Part shown: piece after piece, positions 35,214-45,200 of the stretch
How the letters are laid out: each line of letters starts with the position of its first letter
Numbering within the stretch: position 1 is the first letter of the stretch
Notes under the pieces: generated by a model
Databases searched by the model: none
Seen by the model: the letters and a program-made list of their open reading frames with translations, nothing else
Told to the model about the DNA's origin: nothing
Program-made: the position numbers and the translations under genes
NCBI GenBank assembly: GCA_019914995.1
Contig: CM034141.1
Coordinates: forward strand, 5,558,001 to 5,622,000
Length of the DNA: 64,000 nucleotides
Origin: Acanthochlamys bracteata
Taxonomy: Eukaryota > Streptophyta > Magnoliopsida > Pandanales > Velloziaceae
Direction of reading: 5' to 3'

Positions 35214-35642
35214 GAAAGAAGTCAATCAAGTTGCAGACGTGGATAGCTTTGATTTATATATTCTTCTATTAATAGTCAACTACAAGATGTGGGTGGAATC
35301 AGGAATATATATATGTTCTTCTTTCTTCTTGTAGAATATTTTGCCAATGTTTTTATGCTATCTCCATGAGAATGTCAATAGTTTGAAGATCAGCATTTTA
35401 GTCAAAAATCTCAAACAATACTCAAGTCTGAAGAAAGATCTCAAAACATTTAGAACTGAGAAGCAAAATCTAACAAGGAATTCGTTTGGTTGCGACAAAA
35501 TCAGTTCCTTAGAAGTTGGTTCTTGAGAAATAAATTTTTTTAGTAAATGAGTTTGAAAAGTAAATATAATTTTTTTAGTAGATTGTATTTAAAAGTGAAT
35601 CTAGAAATAACTTTCTAGCCACAAAAAATTCTTACCATGAGA

Positions 35643-35857
35643 AGTGCTGTTTAAGAGTATGTTTTATTTGCTCACTTTCATTCTAATTTTTTATTTACTT
35701 ATTTCAATAAATTAATTTAAAATATAAAATATTTTACTTCATAAAACATTATTTATTGTTATTTTTTAGTAAAAAAATAAAACTTATTTTTAAAAATTTT
35801 CAAATATTTTTTATTTAAAAATATTATTTTTCAAAAGCACTCCTAAACATCTCCTAA
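35643..35857. repeat. Copy of the dispersed AT-rich repeat family
   Basis: It begins agtgctgtttaagag with 'ctcactttcattctaatttt', and ends caaaagcactcctaaacatctcc. Ends and core align with 33428-33658. Confidence 0.6.
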
Positions 35858-35859
35858 AA

Positions 35860-36500
35860 CACATACTTCAACAATCTTGACATAATAAGTTAATAACTAA
35901 ATCCCTACTACCCAAAATCCGCTATTCAACTTTAACACCTAATACCGCAACACATGCACATAAAAGAGTAATATTAAAAGTCACGCTTCTGAAAGAACAT
36001 CTGAACATCTTCTGTTGATTAAGATGTCCATATTAACTTCACCATAATGAGAAACTAAAAAGGAGCTTCATCATATACATTGAATACTCATTTCAGACGT
36101 ACAGCCAGTGAACCTAGATAACCAGATAGTCCAAATAGTTAAACATTAGCAAGTTACTACAATCAACCAAATGTTTGTGCTGATTCAATTCAAGCCAAAA
36201 CTAAAACATTACCAATCAACTTCGGACTGGTTACCAAGATATACACTCTGCAGCAATCCACTCACCTCTTCACATAATGAAAGCTTCTACCTACACAAAG
36301 TACTTCAAGACATTCTCTAACATTTATTTAAACAATGCCACTTGCATGTTACAGTTAAACTCATTATGAATCCACCAGCAGCAATTAACAACCTATTCAT
36401 GTCAAAATGTTTAAGCAATTTTTCAATGACACAACTAAAAATTGCATCAGCAATTCAAGATATTACTACTATGAAATTTCATTTAGAAAAAACAAAAACA
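35860..36500. other. Spacer, no gene seen
   Basis: Moderately AT-rich unique-looking sequence without a supported open frame on either strand. It lies downstream of the minus-strand SR-protein gene. Confidence 0.4.
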
Positions 36501-36924
36501 AGACGCTAGACTGCGAACTGTTCCACCTCTTATTTGTTCATTCTTGCAGATAAGGATGTATTTGATGCTATATTCAGGCTACTAGCCTCTTTGGTGAGTT
36601 AAGAGAAGATTAAGAAGCGTGTTAGCCATGCGCCTGGTACCTATCATCAAGAGAAGCTAAGCAGATACTAGAAGAAGAAGCAGGAGACTGCAAACACTAG
36701 TGATGCTAGAAGATCTCAAAGTCAAATCCTCATCAGCTGTTGGTGTCATCCATAAAACTACATCTAGAACTTAAAACAGAAGTTTGGTGCAGAAGCAGCA
36801 TCTTGGGCAATTTAGTGGCAGATGAATCATGCAGAGATGCAGAATACAAGAACCGACCAGATGAGTGCAGCCACTAAGAGATGCTTTATGGTGCCGCGCA
36901 TAGACGCTTTTAGCAGAACCGCAC

Positions 36925-37020
36925 CTCAAAAAGAAAAAGAAATAAATAAATAAATAAATAGGTTATTCTAAGATATCATTTAGCATCATGCTGAAAATAT
37001 TAATCTAAATCAGCTCTTAC
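36925..37020 (-). other. Probable 3'-UTR intron of the RSZ gene
   Basis: Downstream of the RSZ stop codon the minus strand shows a strong donor (gactctg|gtaagagc), a T-rich tract made by an ATTT repeat, and an acceptor (ctttttgag|gtgcgg). This would join the 3' untranslated region to a non-coding exon at about 36500-36924. The junction lies about 215 bases after the stop, far enough to expose the spliced mRNA to nonsense-mediated decay. No transcript evidence is available here. Confidence 0.4.
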
Positions 37021-37235
37021 CAGAGTCTAATAATTTAATATATAGGCAAATATTAAGTCAAAACATAACCTCTACATGTGCAGCTGGCTGAGGAGAGAAG
37101 CAAAAGTAATGGAGTCATACAGCTCCCCAACTTGCAGTTTAAACCATACTGTTGAAGCCAACACTAATACAGACATACTTCAAGATTCTATTTCAGTGAC
37201 CAGTACAGATGTAACACTTTTGAAACTTCTTGACT

Positions 37236-39113
37236 TCATGAATGGCTGCGGCTGCGTCCCTTGTCCCTGCCACAGCATACAAAAGCGACAAATCACGAAT
37301 AGAAAGCTATTAAATCGTAGCCAATACAAATATTAGAGCCTGAAGACTAACCCATTAGCATAAGGTGAATCTCGACGATAAGCTGGTGATCTGCTATCTC
37401 TCTCTTCACGACGAGGTGAGGGACTGTCCCGTCGAGGGGACCTACCTCGTGGACTGTAGCCCCTGTAACCAGTAAAATGAAGAATCAAAAGGAAGTATCA
37501 GAGCTTCGATACTGCAACAATAATATATGACATATGGTAAATAGCAAGTAGATCACCACCTGCGCCCATAATCTGGGCTCCTACGTCTATAGTCAGGGCT
37601 CCTGCGAGCATAGTCAGGACTCCTACGGTATCGAGGACTTGGGCTTCGCCGTCTTCCACTTCCCATTCCTCCAGGGCCAATGCGTAAACGGCACTCTCGT
37701 GCAAAATGACCAGGTTCCCCACATTCATAGCACTTCAGGTCCTCACCTCCACCACGTCCACGACCACCACGCCCTCCTCCACCACCACCCTTGGAATTAT
37801 GAGAGAGCTCAACCCGCCAACCATTTTTCCCTGCACATCATTCAAGCATGTGCTTGTATTGCTTGGAATAGCATGGCAAGGAGCAGGAAACATGACAACC
37901 AACCAAGTCACAAAAGCTTCACATAACCCTATGCTCATCAGATGCGACACAATTCTTTATCAGTTACTCAGCTTCTTACACTATAGCTGCTAATCATAAC
38001 GAGACAAACTATGACAGACTGTTCATTTGAGCTAACTGGTGGAACTATTAAAGATCAAACTTAGAGCTGGATATGGAGAAAGTATATCACATAATCTAAC
38101 ATAAGATTGGCAATAATGTAACAAATACAGAAAAGGGATGGCAATCGTAACAAATACAAGACGCAAAAAAGGGAATGGATATAACTTTTGAAAAATAATG
38201 ATGTGAACACTTGTGACTAAAAGTATTCCTGCTCAAACAGCATTAGTAACTTAGTAATAATCAAAGTGGTTAGAACAACATAGTAGAAAGATAGTTGACT
38301 ACTCTGTTATAACTAGAGAGAACTGAATCCAAGTTTTACATAGCCTTTGATTGCCAATAATCTGTTAAATCAAACTCAATACACCAGAATTGCATTTGCA
38401 GTACCGACACGATTATCACTAAAAGCATAAATAGTGGACGCACCATCTAAATCTCGGATGGCGTCTAAGGCATCCCTTCGGTCATCAAACTCAATAAATG
38501 CATACCCTGGAGGCCTTCGAGCAACCCAGACACTGCAACAAATTCAGAAGATTTGAGATTCCGTCACAAGATTAGATAGGAACAAAAACATTACCAGTAA
38601 CAATTAATAGACACTGCCACAAAGGAAAAACATACAACAAGGCCTTGAGTGAAAATATATCAAGCATAAAAGCAATAAAATTGGTGGGATACCTAGATGT
38701 CACCACAAAAAGAACTATATTCAGAAACATAAAACTCAGCTCTTTCAACAGGAACGATGCAGCATGCGGGCCCAATGCAAAAGGTGTACCATGACAGTTC
38801 GGTCATTAGAAACAACCAATAGATTAAATAGCCATAAACATTATCATGCAAAAACCAGGCATTTATGAGAACTACATGTCAATATATCAACCACCAAGAT
38901 ATCACCGACTGAAAGAAAATGTCAACCTTCAAATAAGAAAACACATGTAAAACATCACAACTTCCTTATAAAAGCTCACCGAAATCTTAAAAATTTCAAC
39001 AAAGAAAAAAAAAGTATAAATTACCTCCGAAGAACACCGAAAACTCGAAACTCATCTTCTAGTTCTCTTTCTGTAACTCGTGAATCCAAATTCCCAACGT
39101 AAACACGAGCCAT
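37236..39113 (-). CDS. RSZ21: RSZ21/RSZ22-type SR splicing factor (RRM, zinc knuckle, RS domain)
   Basis: Coding exons on minus: 39113-39025, 38532-38444, 37830-37560, 37462-37352 and 37266-37236, giving 196 residues, the usual RSZ size. One RRM (RNP2 RVYVGNL near residue 3; RNP1 GYAFIEFDD) ends at HNSKGG; a Gly/Arg hinge follows; then one CCHC zinc knuckle ([14 protein letters not shown]) and a C-terminal Arg/Ser domain with three RSPDY repeats, ending KGRSRSHS. This is the plant 9G8/SRSF7-like class that selects splice sites in the nucleus. The last exon has only 31 coding bases; the alternative read-through ending (ANGLVFRL) at the donor of exon 4 is less family-like. A 5'-UTR intron is also likely (about 39133-39428). 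As I recall, Arabidopsis RSZ21 (At1g23860) also lies near NHL and gamma-adaptin genes. Confidence 0.93.
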
Positions 39114-39132
39114 TGCGATCGAGAGAAATCAC

Positions 39133-39428
39133 CTGCACGCTCAGAGATTTTGCAGCTAACCGCAAACAATTCATAAATAATTAACAAGAAAATCATGATA
39201 ACTTTGATCAATGCTATAACAAATTCAACGAGGAAAGCCTTCATAATCATTGTACCTTAAAATCTTTACTCGAAATTCCCAAAACAAGATTTCGCAAAAG
39301 GAATAGATAAACTTAATTGATCACGAAATACCGAAGCTAATCTAATTTATATAAATTCAAATAATCGAACCATGGCAGCTTTAAAATTTCTATACAAATC
39401 AATCGATTTAGAAGAAACGACGCGAACC
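39133..39428 (-). other. Probable 5'-UTR intron of the RSZ gene
   Basis: On the minus strand, an exon-like leader ending aacagcag|gttcgcg and an acceptor gagcgtgcag|gtgatttctc lie about 20-310 bases upstream of the ATG. 5'-UTR introns are common in plant SR genes. Boundaries are inferred from splice motifs only. Confidence 0.4.
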
Positions 39429-39539
39429 TGCTGTTCTTTGTCACAGAAAATTTTCGAACGCTGCCGGTCGGCAACTGAGAGATGCGGATGGGGGTTAGGG
39501 TTTATACAGTTCTTACTTTTATTACTGTGAGTTATTAAA

Positions 39540-41960
39540 ATTAATAAAATATTTTATTAATTACGTTAAATTTATCGTGTAGTCGCTGTTACAGTGTTAC
39601 TGAAGAAGACTATTAAGTAATATACGTTTCTTATTAGTCCCTAGACGTTCTATACTTTTATGGCGCTTTTGGCAGTACGTTTTCCAATTCTTTTAGTTTT
39701 TAATAAAAAAATTTATATAATAAAATAAAAATTATTTATTAAAATAAAATAAATATATATTTTAAATATATTTATAATTTTTTAGAGTGCGTTTAAAAAT
39801 ACGTTTTTTGAACACTAATTTTTATTTTTATTTTATAATTTCTAATCGATTTTATAAATATAAAAAATATTTTAAAATTTGAAAAATATATAAAAATTTT
39901 GATAAATAAAAAAAGTTTATTATATTTTTATTATTTCTTTAAACATAAAAATTAAATTTATTTCAAAAAATAAAAATACTTTTTATTTTAAAAATATTCT
40001 ATTTCATAAATATTTCTAAATGTCTTTTGCAGACCAAGAGTTCCTGCATCCAGTTTGCTATCGCGTTATAACAAAATAAATTCCTTAAGTAGAGGATGGA
40101 TATTGCAAATGAGTTTAGATTTTATAACTGGGTTGGGCTTATAGAGCCGAAAAAAATAATGGGCTATGATAAACTTAAGAATGGAAGAAAAGTTGTAATG
40201 AATTCACTACTAGTTTCTCGCTCCAGAAAAAAGAAAAAGTTAAACATAAATAATTTTGAAGTGAGAATATATATTTTTAATAAATAATAAATAAATAAAA
40301 TTTTATAATAATAAAAACTTTTATATTTTTAAAAAATTAAAATTAAGTTTATCAAATATTATAAAACTTTTTATTAAAAAATATCAAATTAAATGAAACG
40401 TTTGAAATGGTGTCAAAAATAACTCCAATCTTTCTAAATAAAGTCATCAAAATAGTGCATTTAATCAATTCATAATAGTAATGAAAGATAAACACATAAA
40501 TTTTTTAATTTTGAAAATAAATAATGAATTGTGGCCACTTGATACCTTAATCAGAAAGTCAATTAAAAATGCGCAAAAATATATATTAGAAAAAGAGTGT
40601 TTATATCTCGTGGTTTTTAAATGTAGATCATGAAAAAAAATTTACATTTATTTTTAATTTGTCATATATGTAAAATTTCATGATGATTTATGGTTAAATT
40701 ATATACATATACTGATTGTAAAAAAAATAATTCAAGTTTCTTAGATGAACAAATAACTTTGAGATGATTTTAGAAGCAATTACAAATAGCTAATAGTTTG
40801 GCCATATACCTCCTACCAACGTTCAAAACTAACAGTGAAGAAAAATTCCAATTATCCATTTGAAGATTACAATCTTCTTGCGACGAAAATAGGCCTCGTT
40901 TGGAAAGGCTGTTACCATTTTTTTTTTTTCCAAAATAATTTCCTTGTTTTCGAATTAAAAAATCACAGAAATACTTTAAAATAATTTAATTTAAAAATAT
41001 AAATAAATTATTCATAATATATACTTATATATATAGCTTTTTTAGAAAAAAATAAATTTATTTGTAAAAAAATAATTTAAAATTTTTAATTACTCTGCAT
41101 AATTTGTTATCATTTTTAAACAGTTATATGTTTATTCATAAAATAGATATTAACTTCAATATTATTAAGTTATAATTTGTAAATATAATTTTATGTCCAT
41201 ACTTAAAGATATTAATTAAATTCCATATATAGAGCATGAAAATAAAATTTCTATTTCATGGCAACATAAATTTTATTGAAAAAATCATAAATCCTATTGA
41301 AAACTAAGACTGTGTTTAAATAGATTTAGAAAACCTTTGACTTAATTTATGATGTATTTTTCGTTTCAAAAAAAATACTTCACATTTCTAAATAAATTTT
41401 TTTAATATAATTTATAAAAACTTTTAACATTTAGAAATTATAAAAAATATATTATATATTTTTTTTTAAATTTTTGAAAAAAATTTCAAAATTTCTCTTT
41501 TTAAAAATATTTATTATCATAATCAATTCCAAATATACTCGTGTTGAAACTTCTTTATAAAAATGAAAGATATATATAGTTCATCTAACAATATCCTAAG
41601 ATGGTTGTTCTTACCAGAAAATTATTTCTGTAAAGAAATTATCTCAGTAAAAATTATTTACATCCTTCTAGAATAACAAAACCAAACATAAAGAGGAAAT
41701 AAAAATACATAATAATTTCTCTTTTTCTGTTTCTTATTTTATTATTTATTTAAAATTTCTCTAACAGAAAGCCGTTAAGTCAAAATTGTCAACTACTCCA
41801 GTGACCAACTAGTTCTTGCTCTGCTTGAGTAGGTATAAAATTCCATCTTACGTGGCAGATTATTAATTGCCGCAATGAGGATGGCGACCCCAGCTAGCAA
41901 TTATTAGAATGACACGTGTACGGAATTTCGAATTCCCGTTATAGATGATCCTGCCCCTGC
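39540..41960. other. AT-rich spacer between RSZ and potassium transporter genes
   Basis: No supported gene. It contains further copies of the dispersed AT-rich repeat at about 39786-40032 and about 40898-41090. The open frame at 40096-40287 is low-complexity and not convincing. The last few hundred bases are the transporter promoter. Confidence 0.5.
39786..40032. repeat. Copy of the dispersed AT-rich repeat family
   Basis: It begins gagtgcgtttaaaaatac and ends catttcataaatatttctaaatgt; similar in ends to 52831-53090. Confidence 0.5.
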
Positions 41961-41974
41961 TCTGAAAACCATTC

Positions 41975-41981
41975 TATAAAA
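41975..41981 (+). promoter_or_regulatory. TATA box of the potassium transporter gene
   Basis: TATAAAA in an otherwise GC-richer promoter stretch, followed about 30 bases later by a CT-rich leader. It is 227 bases upstream of the transporter ATG. Confidence 0.55.
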
Positions 41982-42075
41982 GCTTCTCTCGCTCTCAATA
42001 CATGCATACTCAAACCTGCGGAGAAAAAAACTTTCATTCGCTAAGTTTCCAGGAAACCAAAACGTAAACAATCTC

Positions 42076-42096
42076 TCCTCTCTCTCTCTCTCTCTC
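42076..42096 (+). repeat. (CT)n microsatellite in 5' leader
   Basis: About ten CT units in the 5' untranslated region of the potassium transporter gene. Confidence 0.85.
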
Positions 42097-42097
42097 A

Positions 42098-42118
42098 ATG
42101 TTCTCAAGTGCTGCATAA
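42098..42118 (+). CDS. Upstream ORF (6 codons) in transporter leader
   Basis: ATG followed by five codons and TAA (peptide MFSSAA), ending 90 bases before the main ATG. If the transcript starts near 42005, ribosomes meet it first, so it could lower or modulate translation. Its importance is inferred only. Confidence 0.35.
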   Translation: MFSSAA

Positions 42119-42207
42119 AATCGAAACAATCGTTGATAGAAATTTTGTTTTCGAGCAGAGAAGAAGAGCAGTGCGTGTTAGTTTTCTCGTATTTGAGCAA
42201 CAGTTCC

Positions 42208-45200
42208 ATGGATCCCGAAGCCAATAGTACAAACCCCAATACTCGCCCAGTGAGTTCAGTTGAGAATTTTTGTTTCCGTTTTTTGGGTTTGTTTTCTGTT
42301 GTTTTTCTTAGATTTTTGAATGATTTCGAGCTCTGGTTTTGATTCTATCGGTGGTTGTTTTTCAGTATAATCCTTGTCTTTTGGTTCTCGTATGGCCTTT
42401 TTGGATGGTTAGTGTTGCAAACCGGTTATTCTTTTGATAACCGATGGTTTCGGATTGTTATAGCGTGGCTATTGTTGATGGTGGTGTGCTGTTGCGAGTT
42501 TTTGTTCTGATTCCTTAAATATGGACTAGTGTTAGTTCGATAATAAATCGATCGGGATCTGTATCATCGATAGTTCTAGTTATGGTTTGTAGTTTTTGGT
42601 TGCAAGTTTTCCGTAGTATATTCAGTTCGCTTATTTGATTCTGCAGTTCGCTTAATCGAATCTGTAGTGTAGTTTAATTTATCTCATCTGGTTTCGTTGT
42701 GCTTTGTTGTTGTACATGTTATTAAAGATCGGTATGAACTAATTATGGATAGAAGGTGTTTGTTAGTTTTTATTGTTCATCTCACTGAATGCTGTGTGAG
42801 ATTTGATGCTCCATTGATGCTTGGTAATATTTTATTGCTATATGCTGTTAGATGCTTGGTTCATTTTGTTTTACTAGTAATGCTATATTTGTTGGTATGC
42901 TCTCAATGACCATCGACCATTATTTGTTTCTGTAAAATTTCAACTCCATTTTCTGATGCTTCTTGTGAATTCACTCTTTGGCTCTGTTGGATTTCCTACT
43001 CCCTTATGAAAGATTTACTGTGCGAGACCGTTTGCACTGATTCTTATAGATGCATCATGAAGTGATAACTGGTTGATGATTCGAAAATTTTGTTGTGAAG
43101 CAGAAAGGATGGTGGCGTACAGTGCTGACACTTTCATTCCAAAGCCTTGGTGTGGTATTTGGTAGTATGAGCACATCGCCGTTGTACGTTTACAAAAGCA
43201 TCTTCGCAGAAAACATAAAGCACTCACCAAGCAATGATGAGATCTTTGGTGTGCTGTCATTTGTCTTCTGGACTTTGACATTGGTGCCCCTGATCAAGTA
43301 TGTGTTTATAGTGCTCTGCGCCGACGATCATGGAGAGGGTGGTACATTTGCACTTTACTCGCTGCTCTACCGGCATGCCAAGTTTGGTTTACTGCCGAAT
43401 CATCAGCTTAGAGATGATGAGCTAACGGCATATAAGAAGCACGATGGTGGTCATCTGACAGATGAAGGCAGCAGTTCCACTGCTGGAAATGGTGTCCAAT
43501 ATGAATCAAACGTGAAAAAGCTACTACATAATATGCTCTTGCTTCTTGCACTGCTTGGGACGTGCATGCTGATAGGGGATGGTGTGCTCACTCCTGCAAT
43601 TTCTGGTGATATTTTAATTTCTAATAATTTATAGCCATGCATATTTCCTCTTAACAAATTTGTTTATTTGCAATGGTTGTGGCTTGACAGTTTTTTCAGC
43701 AATCTCTGGAATGGAAGTTTCTGTGTCAAGGGAGCGTCACAAGTGTAAGGAGACGCTATCTCTCAACTTTGTTCCATCTCATTCGTGTTTCCAAATTATA
43801 GTTCATTTTTTGAAGTTATCTTCTGTTCAATTTAGAATTGCTTTCTCAGTTTACATTTCTGATTCCTTCTGATGTCTATGCTCGCTCATTGAACATTATC
43901 TTAGCCGTTACCACTACAATATTTTTTCTTCTTAGCTAGAATAACTCCATTCTTCTTAAAAGGAGGTTATGATGGTCATCAAAGAAAAAGATTAGGGATT
44001 TTGCATGATGCGACTTTAAAAGTACTTTTAGCAAATTTTGGCCCCATTTGTGGTTTGCAGCGGTGTTAGCAGATCTGCACATTAAACTGCATTACATGTC
44101 TCATTATTTTGAAAATTAAACTGAAGATGAATGTGCAAAATGTAGTTATTAAACTCCATGATGCAAAACACCTGGGATGTAGTAACCTTCGATTCAATAA
44201 ATTATAACTGTAGTAAGTGAAACTTGGCTAGCTATTGGACGTTTCAGCTAGTAGGAGAAGAGATGAGTTTGAGCCCTAGAGTCTTTTGCAGTTGGACGTA
44301 GAGGCTGTAGGATTTTGGTCCTATCATTCAATGTATTAAACATTCAGTTTAGTGAAGTAATGTTGACCCTCCACTTACATATATAGAGATACATGGCATT
44401 CATTTCAGTCATGCTTAATGTGTCATTATAAGGTTTTTTTTTTCCCCACTTTACCAATTGTGCTTCCATAAATTTGTAATATGATTGTTTATGTTTATCA
44501 TCATGCAGATGTGGAGGTCCCTGTCACATGTGCAGTTCTGATCTTCTTGTTCTGTCTTCAGCGTTATGGCACACATAAGATAGGATTCCTATTTGCACCA
44601 ATAGTGGCTCTTTGGCTCCTAACCATAAGCATCATTGGTGTCTACAATATATTTTACTGGAATCCCTTGATATGTAAGGCACTGAACCCGTCCTATATTT
44701 ACAAACTTCTAACAAAGACGCAAAAGGACAGTTGGATAGCCTTGAGCGGAGTACTGCTATGCATAACAGGTACCATCATTGCAATAGTTTTTTGTATTTG
44801 TGTTGTATTTTCATGATGGGCATGTCTAATTCTTTCTGATATTCTTTTAGTACAGGATCTGAAGCTATGTTTGCAGATCTTGGTCATTTCTCACATTTAT
44901 CGATAAAGGTAAGACAATTCAGGAAACAAGTCAAAAGAGTATGAAAGAAATTTCGGTATGTTCATGTCTCTTGTTTCTTTAGTGATTAGGGAGAGGGATG
45001 AAGATACAGCTTGCAACATGCCATATAATACGAGAAAGACTAAGCAACATGACTAGCAGATGTTATGCTACGTTGTAGGCCTTGTACAAGTACTAGCATC
45101 TGTTTATGTTTTATAAAAAGCACAGTATCATGCAATTTATCGCTTAAAACTTCTACCATTTGTAAGTTGTAACAATTAAGTTTTTTTGGCTTGGTTTAGG

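Noticed and set aside
36655..36930. Possible separate small gene in GC-richer sequence downstream of RSZ
   Set aside because: No open frame of useful length on either strand; better explained as a non-coding 3' exon of RSZ.
37735..37950. Minus-strand frame rich in V/E ([15 protein letters not shown])
   Set aside because: Shadow of the Gly/Arg hinge and zinc-knuckle exon of the RSZ gene in another frame.
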